Shown: piece by piece, positions 16,160-23,650 of the stretch
How the letters are laid out: each line of letters begins with the position of its first letter
Position numbering within the stretch: position 1 is the stretch's first letter
Assembly: GCA_964513655.1 (NCBI GenBank)
Contig: CAZENQ010000017.1
Coordinates: 1-45,575 of the forward strand
Reading direction: 5' to 3'
DNA: 45,575 nt
DNA from: G020350405 sp964513655
Lineage (GTDB): Bacteria > Planctomycetota > Phycisphaerae > Sedimentisphaerales > Anaerobacaceae
Program-made: the position numbers and the translations under genes
The notes under the pieces: model-generated
Told to the model about the DNA's origin: nothing
Database searches by the model: none
What the model saw: only the letters and a program-made list of their open reading frames with translations

Positions 16160-16584
16160 AGACGACTTATAGGACCACACAAAAGGCTGAAGGCAAAGCT
16201 GCTTATCGGCCTTTACACTCAATAAAAAGAAAAATCAGAAGTATGTTAATCACATCAATCACGTATCCCGGTCCGCACGGAACATCGAGGTAACTCGATG
16301 GTTTGTGTCGTATCACTTTAACGATTGTAAGGGTTTTGCTGGCCCTGCTTTTAGTAGGGCGGAGAAATGACTTTTTATGTCGGTTTGAGTGCGTACAAAC
16401 AAGGTGAGTTAGCAGGGCAAATGCGAGGGCGTGTTGCAAGCGGCAGATGCCGTGGTGCCATGGCACTCAAAGGCACGTTTTAAAGCGCTGACCGGGCAGT
16501 TAAAGACACACCTGAAAGAGGACGAAAAAAAGAACGGAGGAAGGGATTCCCAAGAGACCAAACCAAAGAGGGAAGGGTATTAAA
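16160..16584 (+). other. Intergenic/leader region before the GspH-like gene (425 nt)
   Basis: No gene is supported here; an 87-codon minus-strand frame has no ribosome site and unlikely composition. The first part holds a weak terminator-like hairpin (AAAGGCTGA 16182-16190 with TCGGCCTTT 16206-16214, one G-U pair, only TTT at the base). The second part can fold as described at 16342-16471. A purine-rich ribosome site (GAGGGAAGGG) ends the region. Confidence 0.5.
16342..16471 (+). ncRNA. Possible structured leader RNA with alternative pairings
   Basis: TTTGAGTGC (16384-16392) pairs with GCACTCAAA (16463-16471), enclosing a GCAA/TTGC stem (16417-16437) and a CGGC-AGAT-GCCG hairpin (16441-16452). 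The right arm overlaps a 12-nt palindrome (16455-16466), so the two folds exclude each other. GCCCTGCT (16342-16349) can pair either locally or with AGCAGGGC (16411-16418). A 9-bp match in 425 nt is not very unlikely by chance, so this is only a candidate. Confidence 0.25.
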
Positions 16585-17145
16585 ATGATGAGTTTACGGT
16601 ATTGGCTATTGGGCTGTTTCTGTCGTAATCAAACGGGCAAATACTACCGCCGACAGGCAAAGAGCGGCTTTACTATGATAGAGGTTCTGGTCGTGGTGGT
16701 AATAATCGCCATAGCGGCAATGATGGTTGTACCGATGATGGGCTCGGCGGCCGACATGCAGCTTCGCTCCGTCTCGAATATGATTGCGGCGGACTTGGAG
16801 TATGCCAAAAGCATGGCAATCGGCAGACAGAAAATATACAGCGTTGTTTTCGATACATCGGCCGAAAGCTATCAGATTGAGGACCCCAACGGAATAATTA
16901 ATCACCCGATCAAGAAGGGGTTTACGTATGTTGTGAATCTGGGCAGCGACGGCCGAACGGACAGGGTTGATATTGCCAGTGTGGATTTTGATGCGACCAA
17001 CACGGTCAAGTTTGATTATCTCGGAAGTCCTTACAACGGTAATGACACCAATCTTAACAGCGGGACAATCACTCTGCAGGCGGACGGGATGACCACGACG
17101 ATTACTGTGTGGCCTGTTACGGGATTTATCTCGATTTCGGACTGA
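16585..17145 (+). CDS. Minor pseudopilin, GspH/FimT-like
   Basis: A protein of 186 residues. The leader is long (27 residues, with Cys-rich MSLRYWLLGCFCRN) and ends KSG|FTMIEVLVVVVIIAIAA with Glu5 present. After the helix comes LRSVSNMIAADLEYAKSMAIGRQ, the usual GspH/FimT segment (long helix with a conserved Ala-x-x-x-Ala-x-x-x-Gly/Arg stretch). The beta-rich C-terminal domain holds YSVVFDTSAESYQIEDPNG, then strands to the end. GspH-like subunits sit between the tip complex and the major pseudopilin. It is separated from the GspK-like gene by a 425-nt region, so it may have its own control. Confidence 0.8.
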   Translation: MMSLRYWLLGCFCRNQTGKYYRRQAKSGFTMIEVLVVVVIIAIAAMMVVPMMGSAADMQLRSVSNMIAADLEYAKSMAIGRQKIYSVVFDTSAESYQIEDPNGIINHPIKKGFTYVVNLGSDGRTDRVDIASVDFDATNTVKFDYLGSPYNGNDTNLNSGTITLQADGMTTTITVWPVTGFISISD

Positions 17146-17162
17146 GCAGGAGAGAGCTGTAA

Positions 17163-18368
17163 ATGTTAAATTGGAAATTGAAAACGCGCGGTCTACAGCC
17201 AATAGGACTCGACATAGGCCACAGCTCTATCAAGATGATTCAGCTGGCAGGCAACGGGGAGCAGGTAACCGTTCATGCAGCAGATAAGATTTGCATTGAC
17301 GGTGATACAAACGGCGATGCGGAAGAAAGGCGAAGAATTGTTATTTCAGCCATAAAACAAATGTTGGCGCGAAGCAACTTTCACGGCAAGAGTGTCGTCT
17401 CGTGCCTGCCGAATGACAAATTAAAAATAACCAGTCTTAGACTGGCTGAGGCGGAAATGGGTGAAATCGAGCAGTTCTTGCGAAAAGAAGTCAGCCACCG
17501 CTTCGGGCTGAGCTCCGACAGGGACCTAATTAATTTTTTAGTAGCGGGAAGCACGCGGCAGGGTGATGAAATTAGGAAGGAATTGATATTGTTCGCTGCA
17601 GACGATGAAACAATAAAGGGGCACATTGATATGCTTGAAGAAGCGCGGCTCAGGCCGGTTGCGATAGATGCAGTTCCGTGTGCGTTGTTCAGGAGCTTTG
17701 AGAGGCTGCTGAGACGTCAAGAAGATAAGGAGCGTACGGTTGTCTTTGTAGACCTGGGAAGCCGGTTCACCACCGTGGTTTTTGGCTGCGGCGGCGAGAT
17801 TAGTTTTGTTAAACAGATGCAGCTTGGCGGGGAAAAATTCAATCATGAAATCGCAGCCAAATTGGGCATAAGCATCAAGGAGGCAGAGACGCTGCGCGAG
17901 AATCTGCGAAGAGAAAGGTCGGTCTCGGGAACGTGTCTTGAAAACGGAAGAAACGAGAACCACATTGACGCGCTGACGCGGCAGGCGGTGGTTGACGCAA
18001 TCGGCTTAGTTGCGGAAGAGCTGGCAAGAGAGATATCGTTATGTTTTAGATATTACACAGTGACATTTAGAGGCAAGCGCGTAGAGCGGGCGGTTTTTTC
18101 CGGAGGCGAAGCACACGAAGGTATTCTGCTCGATGTTTTACGACGGCAGCTGGCGGTTGAGATCGAGGTGGCACAGCCGCTGAAAGGCTTCGAGATGACA
18201 AACGTCAAATTCGACGCGTGCAAGCGTGGCTCACTTTGTGACTGGGCTGTGGCTGTTGGCCTTAGCCTGAAGGGCTGGAAAACAGGTTCCAGCCTTGAAG
18301 GGGAGGAACATGAGTGTGCGGGGCATATAGAAGACCGCAGGGGACATGATGACTATGAAAGAAATTGA
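17163..18368 (+). CDS. pilM: PilM-like actin-fold assembly ATPase
   Basis: A cytoplasmic protein of 401 residues. PilM forms the cytoplasmic ring or platform of type IV pilus machines together with the PilN tail; it does not exist in the standard T2SS, where GspL plays that part. The actin-like phosphate loops are visible: IGLDIGHSSIKMIQL at residue 14 (phosphate-1), VFVDLGSRFTTVVF near 195 (phosphate-2), and AVFSGGEAHEG near 317 (adenosine motif). GGAGAG precedes ATG. The reading frame runs 23 nt into the next gene. The order M-N-O-P-secretin that follows is a strong type IV pilus signature. Confidence 0.88.
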   Translation: MLNWKLKTRGLQPIGLDIGHSSIKMIQLAGNGEQVTVHAADKICIDGDTNGDAEERRRIVISAIKQMLARSNFHGKSVVSCLPNDKLKITSLRLAEAEMGEIEQFLRKEVSHRFGLSSDRDLINFLVAGSTRQGDEIRKELILFAADDETIKGHIDMLEEARLRPVAIDAVPCALFRSFERLLRRQEDKERTVVFVDLGSRFTTVVFGCGGEISFVKQMQLGGEKFNHEIAAKLGISIKEAETLRENLRRERSVSGTCLENGRNENHIDALTRQAVVDAIGLVAEELAREISLCFRYYTVTFRGKRVERAVFSGGEAHEGILLDVLRRQLAVEIEVAQPLKGFEMTNVKFDACKRGSLCDWAVAVGLSLKGWKTGSSLEGEEHECAGHIEDRRGHDDYERN

Positions 18369-19077
18369 TTTTCTTCCAAGCTGGTATAAAAACGACAGGC
18401 GGCAACAGATAAGCTACAGGACACAATATATCGCTTTAGGTGCGACATTTGTGGCGATGATGCTATGCAACTTTGTTGCCACCGTGTCGATTGCAAGAGC
18501 GACAAAAGAGCTCGCCGAGGGAAAAGTCAAGGCAGCAGTGGCAAAAGATATATCACAAGAATTCGCCAATGTTAAGAAGTCGGTGACTGACCTGCAGAAC
18601 AAGGTCAATGTCCTCGATAGAATAGACTCCAAAATCGACGTTGGGAGCGTGTTGGCCGAGCTGAGCTTTCTAATCGATAAAAAGATAGTACTGAGCAAAG
18701 TAGAACTAATCGCCGAGAAGTTCGCAGGGCGGCTTTCAGAGCAACCGAAGAGCGGTTCAGTTATTAAAGCTGCGAGTGCTAATTTTGTCGGCAAAAAAAG
18801 AGCACCGCTGGGTGACGTCAGGTTTAAGCTGGTGTTGAGCGGAGTGGCAGCAGATGCAAGCGAGGTGGCGGAGTTGATATGCAGGCTGGAAGAGTCGCGA
18901 TATTTTCGACAGGTGTATCCCTCGTTTTCGCGAAGCGTAAAGATGAAAACATCAAGCAACGCTGCTGGAGAAAGTCTGCAGGTGACTAAGTTTGAGATAA
19001 GTTGTCATTTGGCAAATTATCAGCAAGAGAGCGTTGTGCTGGCTAAGGAACAGCCAACCAGAAGCTTTCGGAGGTAA
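18346..19077 (+). CDS. pilN: PilN-like inner membrane assembly protein
   Basis: A protein of 243 residues. The N terminus MKEIDFLPSWYKNDRR holds the I-(D/N)-F-L-P motif by which PilN (and GspL's tail) binds the groove of PilM. A single membrane helix follows (about 24-46), then a coiled-coil-like stretch with VTDLQNKVNVLDRIDSK and a ferredoxin-like periplasmic domain near residues 100-230. This agrees with PilN, which forms heterodimers with PilO. ATG codons at 18346, 18349 and 18355 are all possible. It overlaps pilM by 23 nt, so translation is probably coupled. Confidence 0.82.
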   Translation: MMTMKEIDFLPSWYKNDRRQQISYRTQYIALGATFVAMMLCNFVATVSIARATKELAEGKVKAAVAKDISQEFANVKKSVTDLQNKVNVLDRIDSKIDVGSVLAELSFLIDKKIVLSKVELIAEKFAGRLSEQPKSGSVIKAASANFVGKKRAPLGDVRFKLVLSGVAADASEVAELICRLEESRYFRQVYPSFSRSVKMKTSSNAAGESLQVTKFEISCHLANYQQESVVLAKEQPTRSFRR

Positions 19078-19088
19078 CGGATAAGCTG

Positions 19089-19634
19089 ATGTTTTTTGGG
19101 AAAAGACAACAAATAATAATCCTGATTCTGGCCGGGATGCTGGTAGCCGATTTCGCATTGTTTGGGTACCTGCCTCTGCGAGAGCGCATGAGAGCTGTCG
19201 AGCAGAAAAGAGCCTTGCAGGCACTCGGTATTGTTAAAGCATCGGCCCAAAACGCACAGCTGCTTGCACTTAAAGAGGAACTAGTGAAATTAGGCAGGGC
19301 AGTCGGGAACTATGAGCGTCAACTACCGCAAGAAAGGACTCTTGGAGAGTTTTTGCACAGAATTGCCAATTTGATGGATGGACATAATCTTCGTGAACAG
19401 CTGATTCAGCCGGACAAGGAAATACAAGCGGACGAATTGCGCTGTATACCGGTAAGTATGCAATGCAAAGGCAGGTCAAGAGGGATATTTGAATTTTTAA
19501 AGTCGCTGCAGAGTTTAGACAGGCTGGTCCGCGTGGAGCAGGTAAGGCTTGTGAATGACAGAGACTTTAACGGCATAGTAAGTATGGAGATAAGTGCTGT
19601 GGTTTATTACAGGTCTGGCGCTGAACAGGGATAA
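19089..19634 (+). CDS. pilO: PilO-like assembly protein
   Basis: A protein of 181 residues. It has a short cytoplasmic tail, one membrane helix (residues 8-28), a coiled-coil region (RERMRAVEQKRALQALGIVK) and a C-terminal domain with RTLGEFLHRIANLMDGHNL and VSMQCKGRSRGIFEFLKSLQ. This layout and the place behind PilN match PilO/GspM, which joins the inner membrane platform to the PilP/secretin side. Sequence similarity within this family is low, so position and topology count most. The gene starts 11 nt after pilN, with GGAGGT near the pilN stop as the ribosome site. Confidence 0.78.
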   Translation: MFFGKRQQIIILILAGMLVADFALFGYLPLRERMRAVEQKRALQALGIVKASAQNAQLLALKEELVKLGRAVGNYERQLPQERTLGEFLHRIANLMDGHNLREQLIQPDKEIQADELRCIPVSMQCKGRSRGIFEFLKSLQSLDRLVRVEQVRLVNDRDFNGIVSMEISAVVYYRSGAEQG

Positions 19635-19677
19635 GCACAGCCCAATGTAATCAGACCATAGGGTTTATCACGAGAAC

Positions 19678-20283
19678 ATGAAGCAATATATGAGAAATAA
19701 CGGTAACAGAGTTAAAAGTCTTTTTAGTCAACTGGCGGCAGAGAAGAAAAAGACCGTCATAGCGTTCTGTCTGATTGGTGTGATGGTTTTTATGTGGGCC
19801 AAAGTGCTTGGCAAGAAGACACCGCAGGGCGCCGAGGCGAGAGAGCTGACACGATCGGCGATGTCAGGGCAGTCGAGTTCGGAAATGAAAATATCTTTTG
19901 TAGAACTGCCGAAAGTCGAAGGCCGAAATGATGTACTTACCAGAGATGTTTTTGCTGCAGACGACTGGCAGGAATTTGCGAAAAGTGGAGTCGGAAACTC
20001 AAACGGTATTAAAGAAGTTAATGTGTTTTCAAAAGGTGTCAGTGAAGAAGTAGTCAGGCGAGTTGCAGATAAGCTGAAGCTGGAAGCAATAGGACTAAGC
20101 GAAAAACCCGAGGTTTTCATCAATGATAAGCTGCTGACGATAGGAGGCAAACTGTTCATCAAGGAGGGTGTCGAGACGTATGAATGTGAAGTAGTGGAAA
20201 TTGAACAAGAGATGGTGTTAATAAGATGTGGAGAAGCGGAAATCAAACTGAAACTTATGCAGGTAAACGAAATAGTTGATTAA
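19678..20283 (+). CDS. PilP/GspC-like periplasmic connector
   Basis: A protein of 201 residues. A basic cytoplasmic start and one membrane helix (about 26-44) lead into a disordered linker, then a compact C-terminal domain. That domain runs LKLEAIGLSEKPEVFINDKL, GKLFIKEGVETYECEVVEI and then MVLIRCGEAEIKLKL. The strand pattern 'ligand number, hidden bound, gain G, write V..I....V.L..G' is what the PilP/GspC homology region shows. In known machines this domain contacts the secretin N0 domain. PilP is usually a lipoprotein and GspC has a membrane helix, so the anchor here is GspC-like. It sits directly before the secretin gene, as expected. Confidence 0.7.
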   Translation: MKQYMRNNGNRVKSLFSQLAAEKKKTVIAFCLIGVMVFMWAKVLGKKTPQGAEARELTRSAMSGQSSSEMKISFVELPKVEGRNDVLTRDVFAADDWQEFAKSGVGNSNGIKEVNVFSKGVSEEVVRRVADKLKLEAIGLSEKPEVFINDKLLTIGGKLFIKEGVETYECEVVEIEQEMVLIRCGEAEIKLKLMQVNEIVD

Positions 20284-20299
20284 ACAGAAAGATTGGTGA

Positions 20300-20326
20300 C
20301 CGTTTTGCGACAAGCCGCAAAATGGG
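20300..20326 (+). repeat. Inverted-repeat element, copy 1
   Basis: A stem-loop with TTTTGCG (20303-20309), a 6-nt loop and CGCAAAA (20316-20322); with flanking pairs the stem reaches 10 bp including one G-U. It is 23/26 identical to copy 2 at 23625-23650. An ATG at its 3' side opens a 15-codon frame that stops 3 nt before the secretin start, so it could couple to secretin translation. Confidence 0.65.
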
Positions 20327-20372
20327 AACACAATCTATCGGAAGAGAGGTTTTTAAGAAAAGGAGCTAAATT

Positions 20373-22091
20373 ATGTACTGTGAGAAAAAGTCAAAGAAGA
20401 GAATGAGAAAGAGAAGTGATTTGTTGGTATGGTGCATTGTGCTGGCAGTGATGGCAGCGATTGCGACCGGAGACGTTGGGCAGGAGGCCGGTGAGGCTGA
20501 ATCAGAGATAAGCGGGATTGAGACAGGCATCTATGAAGATATCTCCATGGACCAGACGATTCAGTCCATCACCTTCAAGAAGAACATAGGCATCCGTGAT
20601 GCGCTTCGTTTTTTGGCGGCCAAGTATAAGAAGAACATTGTGCCTTCTGCAAGCGTTGACGGCATGCTTACGGTTACCAGCCTCTACGACGTGACGTTTG
20701 AGGAGGCGCTGGATGCGATTCTGGGCTATAACTTTAAGTACGACGAGGACGGCAATTTCATCAGGATATACACCGCCGAAGAATACAAAAGGTTCAAGGA
20801 AGACAAAAGCCGGATGACGCACAAGATCTTTACGCTGTATTACATCACGGCAGCAGAGGCCGAAAAGCTCGTCACGCCGGTACTCAGCAGCTCCAGCATC
20901 ATACAGGGCAGCACTGCCGCCAGAGAAGGCATATCAATAGGCAAAGAAGGTGTGAGTGGATCAAAAGTTGGCGGCGACAATATGGCATTGCACGACACCA
21001 TCGTTGTTTATGACTACCCTGAGAATCTGGCCAAAGCCGAAGAGGTCATAGCGGCGATTGACGTCAAGCCGAAACAGGTGCTTATCGAGGCGACCATTCT
21101 TGCCGCCAAGCTTACTGAAGGAATAGAACTCGGTATCGACTGGAACACAGTAGACGGTGTCGAAGTAAGCAAACCAGACACTGAGGGAGCGCAGACGGAC
21201 GGATTCAATGATTTTGTCACGGGAGTCACCGGACTGAGTGTCGGCATAACTAACGACCACCTTCGCGTCTTGATTCGCGCCTTAGAAACGGTTACCGATA
21301 TCACTATTCTCGCCAATCCGAAGATTTTGGCCTTGAACAAACAGGTCGGAACGGTGTTTATCGGTGAGGAACTCGGTTATAGAGACAGGACCACGATTGA
21401 CGCCAGCGGTACGGCCACAGTCGGTGAGGTTAGCTTTTATCAGACAGGAACCAAGCTCTCGTTCAGGCCTTACATAGGCAACGACGGTTACATCCGTATG
21501 GACATTTACCCGCAGGACAGTTCAGGTGGGCTGGATGAGGAGGGTATCCCGTTCAAAACCACCGCAGAGCTTATGACCAACATAATGGTCAAAGACGGCC
21601 AGACGGTAGTGATCGGCGGGCTGTTTAGAGACTCGGTAACAACGACACGGTCACAGGTTCCGGTAGTAGGTGATATACCGTTTGTCGGAGCGGCGTTTAG
21701 AGGTACAGATGACAGCGTAGTCAGACAGGAGATAATAGTGATGCTCACGCCGCATATCATCAGCGAGCCCGAAGAAACCGACGGTGAAGCAAGGGCGGCT
21801 GACATTGCGCGAAAGCGCTATGGCGCTCGGACGGCACTTCAGGGTATAAGCAGAGCGAGATTTGCCGAGGACCATTACGCGAACGCTGTCAATTACTATG
21901 CCGACGGCAACAGCGTGGCAGCCATGTACGAAGTCGACGACGCCCTCGTGTTTCGTCCGACCTACCTTGAAGCCCTGCGCCTGAAAGAGAGAATCATCGG
22001 TGAAATATCACCGGATGAGGTTGGGCAAATCGAGCGCATCATGTTAGGTGTTATTGAAGAGGAAGAAGCCCCTAACTGGCGCAGATATTAA
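20373..22091 (+). CDS. Outer membrane secretin (GspD/PilQ family)
   Basis: A protein of 572 residues. Residues 1-35 are an unusually basic signal sequence. An STN/N0-like domain follows (about 55-140, with IGIRDALRFLAAKYKKNIV), then an N1-like domain (FTLYYITAAEAEKLVTPVLS) and the secretin pore domain from about 240 to 470. Its signature VPVVGDIPFVGAAFRG and the final QEIIVMLTPHII are unmistakable. Residues 480-572 form a helical extension (NAVNYYADGNSVAAMYEVDD) that may act like the S-domain and bind a pilotin. The pore lets the fibre or substrates cross the outer membrane. AAAAGGAG gives a good ribosome site. Confidence 0.93.
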   Translation: MYCEKKSKKRMRKRSDLLVWCIVLAVMAAIATGDVGQEAGEAESEISGIETGIYEDISMDQTIQSITFKKNIGIRDALRFLAAKYKKNIVPSASVDGMLTVTSLYDVTFEEALDAILGYNFKYDEDGNFIRIYTAEEYKRFKEDKSRMTHKIFTLYYITAAEAEKLVTPVLSSSSIIQGSTAAREGISIGKEGVSGSKVGGDNMALHDTIVVYDYPENLAKAEEVIAAIDVKPKQVLIEATILAAKLTEGIELGIDWNTVDGVEVSKPDTEGAQTDGFNDFVTGVTGLSVGITNDHLRVLIRALETVTDITILANPKILALNKQVGTVFIGEELGYRDRTTIDASGTATVGEVSFYQTGTKLSFRPYIGNDGYIRMDIYPQDSSGGLDEEGIPFKTTAELMTNIMVKDGQTVVIGGLFRDSVTTTRSQVPVVGDIPFVGAAFRGTDDSVVRQEIIVMLTPHIISEPEETDGEARAADIARKRYGARTALQGISRARFAEDHYANAVNYYADGNSVAAMYEVDDALVFRPTYLEALRLKERIIGEISPDEVGQIERIMLGVIEEEEAPNWRRY

Positions 22092-22112
22092 ACAGCGGAC
22101 AATGTAACGAAT

Positions 22113-22150
22113 CGGGGCTCCCAAGCTGGCACGCCAGTTTGGGGACCCCG
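22113..22150 (+). terminator. Long hairpin after the secretin gene
   Basis: CGGGG..CCCAA.CTGGC folds back on GCCAG.TTGGG..CCCCG: 17 paired positions (two G-U, one mismatch) closed by a 4-nt loop, 22 nt after the secretin stop. There is no T run, so it may be an mRNA 3'-end protector, a processing site or a partial terminator. Confidence 0.5.
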
Positions 22151-22287
22151 TTGGCATAATCAATAATTGCGCGGTTTGAGAAACTGCTTAAGGCAGGAGT
22201 TTGAAATCGCGAGGACACGAATAACTGTAAAGACAACCGATGAGTTGTCACGGCATCCAAGCCAACGGCCTAGAAAGGAGATTTACG

Positions 22288-23532
22288 ATGTTACGGAAAA
22301 CAATTGTGATGGTGACGATGGTTGTGCTGGGGGTCTGCGCGGGCTGCGAGTCACATGCCACGCAGAAAAAAGCGGCTGCGGACAGATGGGATAAAGCCAC
22401 TTCTCGAATGAAGCTTCCCTTAGCTGAGCGGCAGTACAAGTCAGGAAGTTATCAGCAGGCAACCGAGACGGTACGGCAGTGCCTAAAGGCCGACCCGGAT
22501 AATCCGCAGGTCCAGCTTTTATATGGGAAAATACTGCTGGCGAGCGGGCGGCGCAGCAAGGCATCAGAGCAATTTGAGCTTGCTCTGAAATCAGACAAAA
22601 AGCTTGCAGAAGGCTGGTACTGGATGGGTGTCGTTGCGGAGGAAAGCAGAGACTACGACAGAGCCTGTGAACACTACATAGAGGCCTCGTTGCTGGAACC
22701 GAGCAACGTCGATTACATCCTCGCCGTTGTCGACGTCCTTGTAGCCCTAAACAAAAGCGAGCAGGCGGTAAAGCTGCTGAATGCGAAGATGAAAGCTCTG
22801 CCCCACAACGTGTCGCTGAAAGTAGCTGCTGCTGACCTGGTCTTGCGAGAAGGCGATACCAAAAGGGCAATTCGGTTGTACGAACGGGTGGCTCTGTTGG
22901 TAGACGACAGTGGCATAGTAGAGTCTCTTGGGTACTGCTACATACTCGATGGGCAATGGGACAAGGCAGCTGAGGTTTTTGAAAAACTCCTGGCCGAGCA
23001 TAAGGAAGACAGGAGCACACAAGAGCGCCGCAAACCGACGAGTCAGGAGGAGCAGAGACGTAAATCGCTACTGCGTGTGCTTGGCATTTGCAATATGAAC
23101 GCAAAGCAATACGGCAGGGCGGTAAGCTGCTACAGCAAGTTAGCCGCCGAAGAAAGGGAGAACGCCCAATTCTGGCTTCAAATGGGTCAGGCGGCATTAG
23201 GTGCGCGAGCCCCAAGCAGGGCCTTCATGTGTGCCCAGAGGGCGTTGACTTTACGGCCAGGTTATAGTGACGCCATTGCGCTGCTGGGCTGTGCTCAATA
23301 TGCCAGTGGCGATTATCTGGGAGCAGTCGAGAGCTTTGAAAAGATAGCAGCGGACGGTAAGAACGGAGGTTTTTCGTGGCTGATGAGGGCACGATGCTAC
23401 GAGCACCTGGGCATGAAGAGTCAGGCCGACCGGGCGTACGAAAAAGCAATGGAGATAAATCCAGACAGCGAGCTCGGAGGTTTTCTGGCCCAGGGCAGAG
23501 GTGCGGAGAATTGGCCGGAGGATTGGCCGTAA
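22288..23532 (+). CDS. TPR lipoprotein, possible PilF/pilotin-type partner of the secretin
   Basis: A protein of 414 residues. ATG 22288 has AAAGGAG upstream; a frame from 22240 would place extra residues before the signal. The signal ends in lipobox VCAGC (Cys20). At least seven TPR-like helical pairs follow from residue 50 to 405, for example QQATETVRQCLKADPDNPQV, EGWYWMGVVAEESRDYDRA, QWDKAAEVFEKLLAEHK and ADRAYEKAMEINPDSELGG. In type IV pilus systems a TPR lipoprotein (PilF/PilW) helps the secretin assemble; it is shorter there (about 250 residues), so the assignment is by position and fold. It lies between the secretin and the signalling block. Confidence 0.8.
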   Translation: MLRKTIVMVTMVVLGVCAGCESHATQKKAAADRWDKATSRMKLPLAERQYKSGSYQQATETVRQCLKADPDNPQVQLLYGKILLASGRRSKASEQFELALKSDKKLAEGWYWMGVVAEESRDYDRACEHYIEASLLEPSNVDYILAVVDVLVALNKSEQAVKLLNAKMKALPHNVSLKVAAADLVLREGDTKRAIRLYERVALLVDDSGIVESLGYCYILDGQWDKAAEVFEKLLAEHKEDRSTQERRKPTSQEEQRRKSLLRVLGICNMNAKQYGRAVSCYSKLAAEERENAQFWLQMGQAALGARAPSRAFMCAQRALTLRPGYSDAIALLGCAQYASGDYLGAVESFEKIAADGKNGGFSWLMRARCYEHLGMKSQADRAYEKAMEINPDSELGGFLAQGRGAENWPEDWP

Positions 23533-23624
23533 CCAGTTGGGAACTAAATTGTAGTTTGGAGCGTGCAAAAGAGCTTGGAGTTATTGTTTTGAAATCGGCA
23601 AGTAATTTATATGGAAGAGGCTCA

Positions 23625-23650
23625 CGTTTTGCGAAAAGTTGCAAAATGGG
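23625..23650 (+). repeat. Inverted-repeat element, copy 2
   Basis: TTTTGCG (23627-23633), a 6-nt loop and TGCAAAA (23640-23646), with 23 of 26 positions equal to copy 1 at 20301-20326. The C-to-T changes turn a G-C pair into G-U, so the stem is kept. The ATG at its 3' side (23646) is the start I chose for the kinase gene. Confidence 0.65.

Noticed and set aside
22283..23215. 310-codon open frame on the minus strand
   Set aside because: It lies opposite the TPR lipoprotein gene; its Cys/Arg/Pro-rich composition is typical of an antisense shadow.
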